DNA of 64,000 nt, from assembly GCA_015179045.1 (NCBI GenBank), contig WHUZ01000088.1, forward strand, positions 62,001 to 126,000, written 5' to 3'. The position numbers were made by a program, and so were the translations under genes. The number at the start of each line of letters is the position of its first letter. The stretch's first letter is position 1. The DNA comes from Kalaharituber pfeilii (lineage: Eukaryota; Ascomycota; Pezizomycetes; Pezizales; Pezizaceae). The notes beneath the pieces are model-generated. The model ran no database searches. It was not told the DNA's origin and was given only the letters and a program-made list of their open reading frames with translations. Positions 1-10,900 of this stretch are shown here, in pieces.

Positions 1-131
1 ACTTTTGTATTATGTTACTGAGGGCGAAGTGCGTGCGGAGTGCCGAATATACGAGCTCTAAACTACAGACCGGGAAAGGAGATGTATGCGGCCTCACCAA
101 GTTTGAAGTCAGGAATTGCCCGTATGCGTAA

Positions 132-559
132 TGTCACGTCGCCTACCCATTAGCAGGATATCCACTCGAGATGCACCGTAAAGCTGCTGAATGACAGTTC
201 GGCCAATCGACCGAGAGCTTACAGTAAGGCACGAGCACAGGAAAACAGCTGGTTAGGAGCTTTTTTTTTTTTTTTTGTGTATCACTAACCCCGCTTATCG
301 CTGTCCGCTATGGCAGGCCCCTGGGCCGAAACCCTCGATGCTCGGAGGCAGGCATTTTGGTTAGGAGCTTGGGGGAGTATTAAAAAGACGATCTATGGTT
401 ACGAAAGTGGCTGGAACCACTGAATGCAAGCTAAAGATTATATTATTAGAGAGAAGGCCTCATAGATGCCTGATAACGGCGCTATAGAGAAGTCAAGCTC
501 CAAGCGTTCCAGTAAGCTACACCTTGCAATACGCTGCATATCGTAGTTTCTGTAAGACT
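132..559 (+). repeat. Diverged solo LTR
   Basis: The segment starts TGTCAC and follows the 4987-5413 LTR in order: the CCTACCC block, the GATATCCAC block, the CGACCGAGAGCT/CAACCGATAGCT block, an AAGCTCCAAGCG block and a TCGTAG block near the end. Similarity is patchy, so this is an old copy. No internal retroelement sequence flanks it and no target duplication is clear. A LINE tail is inserted inside it. The right boundary is approximate. Confidence 0.55.
263..357 (-). mobile_element. 95 bp LINE 3'-tail insertion (tail family B/C)
   Basis: Poly(T) is followed by the reverse complement of a LINE 3' end (ACCCCGCTTATCG, CTATGGCAGG, CCTGGGCC), like the end of the long LINE at 16985-20784. It is flanked by a perfect 13 bp duplication, TGGTTAGGAGCTT, at 250-262 and 358-370. 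Only the 3' end of the parent is present. Confidence 0.85.
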
Positions 560-2573
560 CTAACCGTAAAGAATGTGAGTGCATTATAGACAGCTACACA
601 TATATATTCAGGACGTATATAGGGTAAGTACTGTGCATGCTGCTGGGTGTGGCAAGTAAATATTTTTCATATGCAGCCTCTGAACTCCTCTGACGAGGCA
701 CGACCGACGTGCGAGCCTGCGCTTGTGTTAGGATGGGTTATGCATAATATGTAGTCGAGGGGGATTAAGTATGCAGTGTAAGAGGAGAGCGATAACAACT
801 ACTATCCTCAGAAATGACCGGAAGGTTGAGAATTGGCGGAATACACATACAAGACTTGTATTCACATGCAGTAGTTGCATGGGGCCCTGTAGAGTACAGT
901 GGTGTGCGAGCGACGGGACGAACGGCTCAAATTCAGTTACTATATGCGAACACCACATTATTAATTAAAAACTAAAATAACTATACCTATGGTAGCATAT
1001 AAGCTTAAAGGAAGCAAGATTGGCTAGATTTTGGCAGGACTTATTATCACTTCGTTTGATGAAATCCCCGGTAGTCTTTCCATACTAACTCCCACCAGTA
1101 CAGAGCTACTCGGCGTTTGATTAGAACCTCATATCGTTTGCTGCCTAGATGCCCTCTTCGTAATAACGAGATTCAATATCCCCAGGTGATAGTTATTTAG
1201 AATTCTTTCAGTTCGAAGTACTGCAATTATTGCACTTAGTGCTGCCAAATGGGTGCCTGTCTATGTTGTTTCCTCTCGGAAGTGACCTCGCCATAGCCCA
1301 CAGGGCGGCATGCGAGTAATGAAATAAAAAAAAAAAAAAAAAAAAAAATCTCGGAAGTGAAAAACATACCCCTGAACATGAACTTCTCTCTCCACAGCAA
1401 ATGATCCCATTGAAATCAACCACTTCAGATATCAAAGACATGCAGGAATAAGTTATGTAAACCCTGGTACCATTGTTTCACATAATTACAGTAATATGCG
1501 AAGAGCCTGAAAATAACGAGTTTCATTTTACCCGCATGGAAAATTGCGCTATTTGTTCCAATTGGCGAACTGAGGTCCAAGGTATACTTTATATATTCTC
1601 TAAATTTCGCAAATGCATTCCGAGCCTATTTAATAGTAATTTGGACTGACAGGCATTGTGCGATGTAGTGCTCGAAAGTGTTCTGTCAATATAATACTGC
1701 ACTGTCAAAGTCACAAGCGATGAGAGCCGCGGATGAGTGGTAACACACCCGAACCTTTTCGGAACTGTCATCACATCACTGCACACCAAGATCAGAACGG
1801 GTTACCAATCGAATAATGGCAACTATGTTCGAGTTTGTTACGCGATGCTGTCCTTGTAGGCACTCCATCAATCCAAAGAGACCCACATCCATCAGATTTG
1901 TTTTTTGTATGCCGGGGAATATACTTGATTAGCGAGTACAACTATGCACCTGGCTCAACTTAACAGTGAAATACCCAGAATGCTGGGAATTGTATACAGA
2001 GTGCTCTACAGTACACAGGAGTAATATCGGTGAATTTGAATGTGTCGCGACACATGTCCTTGCAATCGAGTACAGGTGTAGTGGCATGCAAGCTCGTGGC
2101 ACCTCTGCATGCAAAGGAGAACTACTGTACTGCAATTCATAATAGTCCACGAAGACTGTACAGGGTTAATGCGAGAAAAAAAAAAAAAAAAGCAAACTGA
2201 GAACTTGAACGCCACACATACCGTACAAACTTTTAACATACTGTATTCGTCCCTTCTCTACTTACTGTCATTCCCATCTAACCAATAATAACATAAACAT
2301 CCTTGAGCAGTAATTATTGTGCGCATTTGCAGGGGAGTCCACGCAGGCGGCAACCTGGCACATGGGTGGCCTGCCAAGAACGGAAAATGGGGATGACTGC
2401 ATAATGTACGTAGCAATGAGAGGTGTGAGTCTACGCTCTCCGCCCACCTACCAAGGGTTCAATATAGTACTTGTAGAGTGATTTTTCCTGCTTTGCAATA
2501 ATTCCTACACCCAGTGCACTCACTCATGAAATCAAGTTAAAGTTTTCAGTATTCTCCAGCAACGGCATATACC
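560..2573. other. Intergenic, no supported gene
   Basis: Open frames here are short (under 80 codons), overlap on both strands and show no recognisable domain. The only structured feature is the hairpin-tail insertion at 1286-1348. From about 2340 the sequence resembles the region upstream of the second BTB gene (from about 10900), so this part belongs to the duplicated segment and probably holds the BTB promoter. Confidence 0.5.
1286..1348 (+). mobile_element. 63 nt hairpin-tail micro-insertion (LINE A tail)
   Basis: The insert is only CCTCGCCATAGCCC, a short loop, GGGCGGCATGCGAG, TAATGAAAT and poly(A). It is bounded by a perfect 12 bp duplication, TCTCGGAAGTGA, at 1274-1285 and 1349-1360. 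The two GC-rich blocks can form a stem. The same tail ends the longer LINE copies at 3849-4611 and 41489-41867. Confidence 0.92.
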
Positions 2574-3584
2574 ATGGAGTGCGTATAATCAATCCTGTCT
2601 GAGTTGTCTATCCTTACCCTCACTCTGCTAAGCATCGTGCCATAGTCCAACTTTGGAATACCTATTCTCTCCCTTCTTCACAATCGTACTGAAGAACCCC
2701 CAGGGTGCTGATACTACCAATGACACTACGGCTGCGACCAATTCAGCACTACCTCAGAAGCGCAAATTTTATGTGCATAGGAGCTTGCTAGCATCACTGT
2801 CCCCAGAGCTGGAGAAACATGCAAACAACATGAAGCAGGGCCTGGAAGGTGTCATGGAATTGAGTGATGTAGAAGAAGCAACGATGAAGGCACTCCTTGA
2901 GTGGGCATATACAAAGGACTACACAATGTGAGTACCTGTATTGCCCTTCACTACAATGTTCATTGAGGGCGACGACATCAAATGTGCTAAAAGATATATA
3001 GTCCAAATCCAACATCTGCTTCAGCTCTGCCCAAACACACCAAGCTTTACGCACTCGCTGATCGCTTTAATATTGAAACTTTAAAGGACCTAGTGTATTC
3101 GAGAATTACTAAACTTCTCACTGATCTTGGGAAGATGGAGGAGGCGGCAAACATTGAGGCACTCCTGTCTGCAATTACGTACGCATTCGACAACCTCCCA
3201 TCCTGCACTGCCAATTCGTCCGACGGCATTCAAGCTGTACCCTCGGATAGGTTGCTCAAGTACTTCGCGCAATATAGTGCATGGTTACTTAATGTTCTTA
3301 AGGACAAGAAAGAATTCTGCAAGCTGCTTTTATCTTGCACAGACTTTGCCAGAGCTGTGCTCTTCGTATCCAGGGCAGCAGCAGCACCTCCCTGGGTGGA
3401 CAGGGAGGGAGGAGTCGCGGAAATCACCGTGACGCTTGATGGGGTACCCGTCACCGTACGTGGCCAGTATCCAGAGTCTGGTCCACCAACCTATCAGGGT
3501 TCAGTACAGCTTCCGTTTTACTGCCCCAGTTATAGCCATAGTACTTCCAAGACAGTGACGGTGAATGTGCAAGGACACTTATAA
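2574..3584 (+). CDS. BTB/POZ-domain protein (copy 1)
   Basis: Three-exon model: 2574-2578, 2646-2927 and 3002-3584 (870 nt, 289 residues). Exon 1 codes only ATG plus GA. Intron 1 runs GTGCGT...CATAG and intron 2 GTGAGT...TATAG, and all phases fit. The N-terminal half has BTB features: a strand rich in F/T/I/V, then FYVHRSLLASLSPEL and a MELSDVEEATMKALLEWAYT helix pair. A BACK-like helical part follows (YALADRFNIETLK). The C-terminus is a strand-rich stretch that I do not recognise. BTB proteins are usually dimerisation modules or Cul3 adaptors; no partner domain is visible here. An AATAAA lies just after the stop. A paralogue is at 11229-12261, where the same exon structure is visible, which supports the model. 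Confidence 0.75.
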
Positions 3585-3635
3585 TGGAAATAAAGCTATG
3601 CAGCGTTAGAAGGTTACTGGTCTACGTTAGAGTAG

Positions 3636-3637
<2 letters not shown>

Positions 3638-3678
<41 letters not shown>

Positions 3679-3725
3679 TTTTGGTCACGTAACCACGCAA
3701 ACAGGCTACCAGCCTATAGCAGAGA
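3638..3725 (-). mobile_element. LINE 3'-tail fragment (tail family C)
   Basis: A run of about 40 T is followed by GGTCACGTAACCACGC and GGCTACCAGCCTATAGCAG. This is the reverse complement of the tail that ends the LINE at 5854-7531 (ATAGGCTGATAGC, GGGGTTACGTGAATAAA). It is absent at the matching place after BTB copy 2. No clear target duplication was found. Confidence 0.65.
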
Positions 3726-3848
3726 TAGTATAACAAGAAACTAGTTGTTTAGTCAGTATATATGTAAATTTGTTGCCATTTATGATGAAAAAATATGTAA
3801 ATATACGTATAGCGCCCAGTAGCAACGCAACTTCACTGAGTTGAGCTT

Positions 3849-4611
3849 CCCAGGCCGCAATCCAGAGCATCACACGTATAGCCGAGGGCAGACACACACC
3901 GGGAGGGGCGGCACAAAGAGTAAGAGGCGCCTGGGAAAAAAGAGTGGAACGGGAAGGACTAAACGTCGCCATCATGTGGAAAAAATCTCACATCGGCATC
4001 AAGGGCAACGAGAGAGCCGATCGAGCGGCGAAGGATCGGTGCCTTCATCCAGTACCAAACGGAGGTGGTAACGGAGGCCGGAATCCGGATGGAATGCAAA
4101 TCCCGAAAAGCCGAAGAACGGAACCGACTGAACTTGAGTTATAGACTACTCCAGCGACTGGGGACGCTAACAGGCACGCTCGCAGGACTACTGGGCCTGA
4201 ACCACTGGAGGTTCAAGATCGGAAACACCGGATCACCGGAGTACCGCTGGTGTGGGGAGGAAGAGGAAACGCAAGACCACTTATGGGAACGGTGAAGGGT
4301 TTGGAAATGCAGGTGGCCGGGGGGAAAGGAGGGGACAAAGGAACCAAGGGAAAAGACAGGGGAGGACAAACTGGTGGGCATGCTCAGCTGGGCGAGCACC
4401 TAACGGGCATGCCACCGTTCACCGGGGGTCAGGAAATACTGGTCTAGTTATTCACTTTTGATTTTCTTTCGTTATGCTATTTCACGGGGGTCACCTTAGC
4501 CTAGTCACCATCTCTATCTCCATCCCTTTTCCTTATTATGTAATTATCCTCGCCATAGCCCTAGGGGCGGCAAGCGAGTAATGATATTAAAAAAAAAGAA
4601 AAGAAAAAAAA
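3849..4611 (+). mobile_element. 5'-truncated LINE A copy
   Basis: Flanked by a perfect 11 bp duplication, GAGTTGAGCTT, at 3838-3848 and 4612-4622. Broken frames hold the end of ORF2: an RNase H C-terminal piece (HIGIKGNERADRAAKD) and the Cys/His piece (YRWCGEEEETQDHL). It ends with the hairpin tail and an A-rich run. The duplicated region after BTB copy 2 lacks this insertion, giving an empty-site check. Confidence 0.85.
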
Positions 4612-4986
4612 GAGTTGAGCTTATATATTACATCGTACGCAGGTTACCACATAGGTACTCTAGCTTACTTATGTAGGCTTAAGTACGCTGGTGTATTTTG
4701 TTAGGTACATGGCAGAGTTCGCGGAGAGTGTACTGAGTGAGCTGCTGGGTACGAGGGGTTTAAATTGCAAGACCGCGCCGGATACAAGGTTCATAACTAC
4801 TCAGGCCCTGTTTGGTTGACCACGTATAGCCGAGATTTCAAGCGGAAACTACGGCAACCAAACGATTTCTACGTTTCGCTAGGGTCGTTTCACACAAAAC
4901 TGAACTGTGAGTTTCTGCCCGCAAAAATTGGAACTGACCAACAGAGGTGAGTATAGCCATGTATCATTTCGCTTGCCATAGCAAAC

Positions 4987-5413
4987 TGTCACGGGCCTAC
5001 CCAGAGATGCTGGGGATATCCACCTGAGTTGACCCGTAAGGCTGCTAGTGACCATTCGGCCTGATCAACCGATAGCTACAGCAGGGCAATACAATTGACA
5101 GGTCGGGTCACGGAAGCGTATCACAAGCGGAGCACATGGTTGAGTGAGTTGCGCCACTGAGTGGCAAGAGTACGCGTAGGCTTGTTGTGCACAGCCTCAG
5201 ACATTGTTATTGATTGTTAAGCATTGATACCGATTGTTAAGCATTGATATCGATTGTTAAGCATAGATAGCATAAGCAATAGAACATACAGTGGGCATGC
5301 GCGGGGAGCTGGCTATATAAGGAGGGTCTTCTGCCTTCGAGAGATGGTCAAGCTTCAAGCGTGGTCCTAAGTTACACCCTCATTTTAGCTACATCATCGT
5401 AGACTCCGTAACA
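4987..5413 (+). repeat. Solo LTR, 427 bp
   Basis: It begins TGTCACGGGC and ends CCGTAACA, with a perfect 5 bp duplication CAAAC at 4982-4986 and 5414-5418. A TATATAAGG box lies about 110 nt before the end. The homologous element at 40967-42071 reads straight through this site (ATAGCAAACTGCA), which is the empty site. The internal part was lost by LTR-LTR recombination. Confidence 0.9.
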
Positions 5414-5591
5414 CAAACTGCACCACACTATTGCATTGCATCATGACATCGACATTGCATCATAACATTGACATTGCATTGCACTACTATGGCAGAACTC
5501 AGCTCATGATATCCTCACTATGGACCTGTTATTGGCAATTGGAATAGAAATAACAGAGTACATGCTGTTATTTTACAACAAAACTCCAGGT

Positions 5592-5648
5592 GTGATGCTA
5601 GCTACTCCTTTCTCCCTCGAGGGAACGAAAGGAGTAGCTACGCATCAC
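5592..5648. repeat. Near-perfect palindrome inside the transposon
   Basis: GTGATGC-AGCTACTCCTTTC pairs with GAAAGGAGTAGCT-GCATCAC around a short loop containing CCCTCGAGGG. The homologous copy near 41215 lacks this block, so it was gained here or lost there. Confidence 0.8.
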
Positions 5649-5971
5649 TTACGGACATTAGCATTGCAACGAAAAGTGTACTTACAGGAGCTCTATTTTT
5701 CAGCAAACCCACGGTGTCCTATATATGGAAGGTCCCCTGTGGCCGTGGTTCTGACATTTTGGGTAGGCTGATTGAGTGCTATAGCAGAAAGCATAGACAG
5801 TGGTAGTGATAGCAATATGGTGGAGGGCACCAGTAAGGGACCACCTGTAACATCCGCAAATGCGCTGGTGCAGTTCAAGGGGCAGCGAGAGTAAAGGTCG
5901 AGGCTATTGCTGGGGTAGAGAGTGTAACGACGATCCTCGATCAAGGCCAAGCAAGGTATGCACTGAGATCA

Positions 5972-7394
5972 GTGAGGGTCCCTACAGGAGTGGGGGACCT
6001 GTGGCCTGAAAGCTTCAGTGGAATGGTAACCTCAGACCCAGACAGAGAGGGTGAGAGGGGGAGGGACTGGAGAGACTTTAGCTTGGGTTATGCTATAGGC
6101 AAAAATGATGGATTTGAGTCAGTAGCCGGAAAGATTGCCAGCACTTTCGAGGTCGATGAGGAGGAGAGAGTGTCCTGGGGACGAGATGTACACCTACTGC
6201 AGGCAGACATTGAGGTCATTGACCTCAAGCTGTGCAAGGAAGACGCCCCAGCTAAATGGGAAAAGGCTATCAATGAGGCTAAGAGTGACTCGGTGGCTAT
6301 TTTCACAGATGGCAGCCGCAGTGAGGAAGGCGGTGTTGGTGGTGGATGGTGCTGGAGGCAGGTGGTAGCAGGTGAGTCAGAAGGGTCCCGGTGGGTAGGC
6401 ACAAAAGCAACTGTGTGGGACGGCGAGGTCTCAGGAATGGGGGGGTGCGAGGTGTGGAGGAAGAGACTACCGAGAGGAGAGGAGGGACTAAGGGGCCGAT
6501 AAGGGATGAGGGGGTTAGGGGGGAGAAATGAGGCTGGCGGAGGTGATGGACTGGGCGGCAGAGTAGACGGAGTGGTGCAGGCACGCTCGATGTTGCGACG
6601 TTGTTTTTTACTTTTTCTGTGATGTTATACTCTGTTTATTCGTTGTTATGTATTTATATCCTCGCCATAGCCTACAAGGCGGCATGCGAGTAATGACATA
6701 AAAAAAAAAAAAAAAAAAAGAGGTCTCAGGAATGAAGAGTGCCCTTGAAGCAGTTGATGGCAGTGCAAAAGTGCTACTACTCGCAGACTCTCAGGCAGCT
6801 ATCAGTGCAGTCCAGAAAGCAGGAAAAACTGGCAAGGCAAGGACCGCAGATCTAGCGCGGGTGATAGAGTTGATTGCAGAGAGGCGGCAAAGGCTAAGGG
6901 AGGCGGATGCAGTGAAGCTGGCATGGGTCAAGACCCACGTGGGGATAGAAGGCAATGAGAAGGCAGATGAGTTGGCCAAAGAGGGGGCCAAGGGCATGAG
7001 GTATGATGGGCAGGCCACTGAGGGTGGGCTGCGTCAAGAGTTAGTTCGAAAAAGAAAAGAGGAGAGGGAGTGTGCAGGGTTTGGGAAGGGCAAATTCGTT
7101 AAGTGGGGCAGGAGAGCACTCACAAATTACACATGGCTGCGGACTGGAAAAGGCGGAACTAGGTGGAGGAGGATGGTTAGTGGCGAGGAGGTACAATGTA
7201 CATGTGGTGAGGCATGGAGTGCTGAGAATGTGGTGTTCAGATGCACCGAACTGGAGCGGCCCCAGAGGAAGGACAAAGATGGGGCGCATGTCACCTGGCA
7301 GTCCTGGGAGGACCTAGAGGAGAAAGGGTGGAAGCAAGAAGGTGTGGAAGGTGACCCGGTCGAGTACTGGTTTACCTGCCTCGATCTGGGGTAG
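5972..7394 (+). pseudogene. LINE ORF2 C-terminus: RNase H and Cys/His region, split
   Basis: Two pieces, 5972-6439 and 6735-7394, are one reading frame split by the insertion at 6440-6719. RNase H landmarks in order: FTDGSRSEEGG (first Asp), WDGEVSGMKSALEAV (Glu, crossing the insertion point), LADSQAAISAVQKAG (second Asp) and WVKTHVGIEGNEKADELAKE (last Asp region). Then comes a C-terminal CTCGEAWSAENVVFRC cluster. Reverse transcriptase and endonuclease are missing. It cannot act alone. Confidence 0.85.
6440..6719 (+). mobile_element. 280 bp LINE A fragment nested in LINE C
   Basis: Flanked by a perfect 15 bp duplication GAGGTCTCAGGAATG at 6425-6439 and 6720-6734. It contains an ORF2 end fragment (GTGCGAGGTGTGGAGGAAG), a 3' UTR and the CCTCGCCATAGCC hairpin tail with poly(A). 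It interrupts the RNase H frame, so it is younger than the LINE C copy. Confidence 0.92.
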
Positions 7395-8258
7395 CCGGGG
7401 ACGGAGAGCACTGGGTGCTCAAGGTGTGCATATAGATTCCGTAGTTAGGTGTTCCAAACCTGGCCCGGGTATATGGGTCCCTACCATAGGCTGATAGCTT
7501 GTATGCGGGGTTACGTGAATAAAAAAAAAAAACCTGTAACATTCAGCCGCCTGCTGACTAATACACCAAATTGCAGCCCTTTCATCCCACTCTCTTCGTT
7601 TGGCACCTCATATCTCTACATCGCAATGGTTTTTTAATTTCGGACAACTTGAATAAAGCTTCTACAGGTGAGTGCAACATTACACTCGTAATAATTGTGA
7701 GTATAATTTTGATGCTTTACGATTAACAATTCCTCAAGGTCTTAGTTCTGTTCCAGATGTTACTATTAATCGGTTCCTTTATAAGTGTTTACGTACTATG
7801 AAGGCTTATCGGGATGGTTGTAGATTAGTCTCGTAACCAGGTTGTAGATATGGTGCTGATGAGTTCACACAACATGTATATAAGAGTCATCGAAGAGTTG
7901 AGTAGATCTTTTCTCTATATAGTAATTTTTCTTCTGCACTAGTACTAATTCTGCATTCTTGGCTCGTTTGGCATGTAACAATTAAAGGGCCTCCCATACA
8001 AAGTACAAATTTTTTAATTTTTTATTTCTCAACACCACATAAATTTTTTTTTCTAATTTAGACAATGAAGAGTTGTAGAGCAGACGAAATAGTACATGCC
8101 TACATTGTTTGATTTTTAATCAGAATAGAGTTGCAAGTTCCGGTTCATTATTTTGGTCGCGGGTGGTCCCTTACTGGTGCACTCCACCATAGTAGCTTGA
8201 GACTCGGAATCCAATAGCTGCTGCAGTTGACAAGTTTGACATTGCTGGCCGCAGGATG

Positions 8259-8292
<34 letters not shown>

Positions 8293-8496
8293 CCCACAAT
8301 GAGAATGTAGCAAACGAACTTTCAGGTTGCCGAATTTTTTTGCACTGCATATCTGTAGTTACGTAGTCAAATTGTAGCAAACAAACACTTCCCCAGTTCT
8401 AATTGCACCTCTTACGTCGTATCTCGCCTTGGCCATTCATACTGATGCTAGGTCTAAACTATTTGATACGACCTACTGCAACCAAACAGGGCCTCA

Positions 8497-9040
8497 GTCT
8501 CTCCCGCTTTCGAGTCAGGATCTTACCCAGTTTGCATAATGCAAGTATTTCCTTTTTAAGATAACTCCTAAAGACTACGATGATTGTAAGTCATTAAGTA
8601 CTTGTACACGACCGGAATGCTACTTCGCGAGGGTTGAGCGCTGCAGCAGTGCGGTTAGGTAATGTTCTGGGCTGCTGTAGCGGGTTGTGCCTCCGTCTTT
8701 CGGGGTGCATTTGAACACATTTTTTCAGACATGTCTCTAGAGGACCCCACTTGCTTCGCTCGGGGGAGGGTGAGCACCAGCCGCCGGGGGGCGAGGTTAG
8801 CATTCGTCGGCGTACATTTCCCTTAGGTATATAGGATTACGAGGTTACGATAGCCAGGTGCATCGGTAATGACTTATCCCTTAATTCAACTATTGATAAC
8901 ACATCAAAAATCTCCGACCTATATATGTCTACCGGTTCTCTAGTCTCGTTCCCTTCCCTACACTCTTTTTTTTTTGTTTCTTTGTTCCTAAATCTTGTTC
9001 GCATTACTTTATTCGCATTATTCTCAACAGTACTTTTAGG
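8497..9040. other. Intergenic, no supported feature
   Basis: Only short overlapping open frames without recognisable domains. I see no repeat or structured element before the transposon end at 9041. Confidence 0.5.
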
Positions 9041-9172
9041 CCCTGGTTGGTTGCAATTTTTTTTTTTCCATCACATAACCCCTCTTGCAGCTGTTCGCCA
9101 TGGCAGAACAGTTGGTTGCAGTAGGTCGTATCAAATAGTTTAGACCTAGCATCTGTATGAATAGCCAAAAAA
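9041..9172 (-). mobile_element. Terminal fragment of the GGCCCTG transposon family with nested LINE tail
   Basis: TTA precedes GGCCCTGGTTGGTTGCAGTAGG, and the sequence continues as the reverse complement of 8440-8493. It is a solo end, not a complete element. A 53 bp LINE B tail (9058-9110: poly(T), ATCACATAACCCC, CGCCATGGC) is inserted inside it with the 10 bp duplication GTTGGTTGCA at 9048-9057 and 9111-9120. Confidence 0.8.
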
Positions 9173-10900
9173 CAAAATAAATGTTGTTAAGAGCACCAAT
9201 GTCAATTTGTCAATTGTCACAGTACCACTCTACACCATGCACTCTGGAACAAATGCAGGGACATGTCTGCCATGTGAAGTAATTTACTTCTAAAGGATAC
9301 TGTCAGTTTGCAGAAAAATGGACCTCCTGTAAGTACGTGTTTCCTTGCGACACTAATATCTACAAAGAGTTTATTGTAAATAACAACATGCCCTCTGCCA
9401 CTTCCATTCCAATTTCCAATAATTCACCTGGAGTGACGATGTTGTCTGGGTTGAGTTAGCAGTGCAACGTAGAGTACCTGACAGGCTTGGTATGAGACTA
9501 GCAGTGCAATGACTCCGCGTGATTCGCCACCGTGCTTGGTTATTCTTGACTCCATTCTTATTACGATACTGAATTGTGCGAAGCGTGTGAGTATGCAAGA
9601 GTGCGAGTTCTGCGAGTTGTGTGAGTTTATGCTAGTCCAAAGATGCCCAGAGCTGCCTAAAGATGCCCAAGATGCTCAAGATGCAAGTTATCGTATTTTC
9701 GTTCTTTAGCCAACTCTCCGGTCGAAGGGACCAATGTAAGATAGAGAGATAGTATCAGCTACTGCCTTTCGATGGACCGGAGCAGTGAGAACTGGGGGAA
9801 CGAACGTACGGCCAAATGCGCATGCGAGTGCGTGGGTGCGAAAAGAAAAGAAGAGAAGGTTGTTCATTGTATGCGCTACATTACAGAAAGTCTATATATA
9901 ATGATATCGCCTCACATGCTGCCCTTATCTCCCGTGCCTTCCATGCCAAGCTTACCTTTACTCATTCGTCGTTGTCACCACAGCACTTCATACCGCGAAA
10001 CATTATTCCGAGGCAGAGAATTTTTTGCAAGATCACACCATTGTGTTAAGCCGAACATCCGTTGCGGATTAATTTATTAAAGTGGGTGATTGTTCGCAGC
10101 ACATTTACTCGGTAGAGCTTGGCTCAGTAGGTTCAGTACAGGGCTAGATTGCGGCGGACCTGCAGACTTGCTTAGTAAGTTGCTATGTCTGTGAACGCTT
10201 GGCACCCAGAGACCATGGCCCAGGGACGGCTGCAGTTGATCAGGCTCATGTTATCGGTACAAACCTGCTTCGTGGATCTCCCTTCCTATCGTCACCCACA
10301 GCAGGAATACGGCACCACAACGATCGTCCTGTGAGGAGAACAGATGTTTCAAGTTTAATCAGTTTTGGCACCACATCTTGTTTTTTGCTTTCTCCGTCTC
10401 TTTTCAACTTGAATAGCCTTGCTGGACTATGAAGATCGGTGTCACTCTTACAAGTGCACCTCTTAACCAACTATCTTGATTCTCGGATCTTCTAGAGATA
10501 AAGATACTGCCTGTCTCCCTACACGACATATGAAAATACCTTTAAGATGTGCGTTCTACCGCCGTACGGCCAGTTACTAGCCGCCTCCGCACTACATTCG
10601 GAACCGTAAATCTCAAAATTCAGAACTCTGTAGGGGAGAGGAGGTGTGGGTGAGTTGGGACGTATATGGTAATCTCTCATTTCACGCATATATACATAAA
10701 AGTGCAGCACAGGAAGGACAGGTTCTTCCTAGCATGGACTCAAATTTGCATTTTTCAACGGGGCCGGTACTTACTTATAGTTTTTAGGGGAATTCAAATA
10801 TGTGTATCTATAAAAAAAAAAATTGAACCTACAAGTCATAGACACTGAAATGGAGATGCTGATTCCAAGTGGAGACACACCTTAACAATGGGCATGCACA
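9173..10900. other. Intergenic, no supported gene
   Basis: Open frames reach about 100 codons (for example 9772-10080, plus strand) but show no domain, signal peptide or splice pattern I can support. Short GATGCCCA/GATGCTCA-type repeats lie near 9640-9685. The duplicated BTB segment begins near the end. Confidence 0.45.

Larger units (their letters stand above)
5854..7531 (+). mobile_element. 5'-truncated LINE C copy
   Basis: Bounded by an 11 bp duplication ACCTGTAACAT at 5843-5853 and 7532-7542. It carries the last part of ORF2 and ends ATAGGCTGATAGC, GGGGTTACGTGAAT and poly(A). A LINE A fragment is nested at 6440-6719. The ORF2 product is related to that of the 16985-20784 element. Confidence 0.88.
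4804..8493 (+). mobile_element. Non-autonomous PIF/Harbinger-like DNA transposon, copy 1
   Basis: The ends are inverted repeats GGCCCTGTTTGGTTG, and TCA lies directly outside both ends (4801-4803 and 8494-8496). A 3 bp TNA duplication and this type of terminus are typical of PIF/Harbinger. A second, internally deleted copy at 40967-42071 shares both flanks in order. No transposase remains. The size is inflated by a solo LTR (4987-5413) and a LINE (5854-7531) inserted inside. Sequence at 7543-8160 is internal to this copy and codes for nothing I recognise. Confidence 0.75.
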
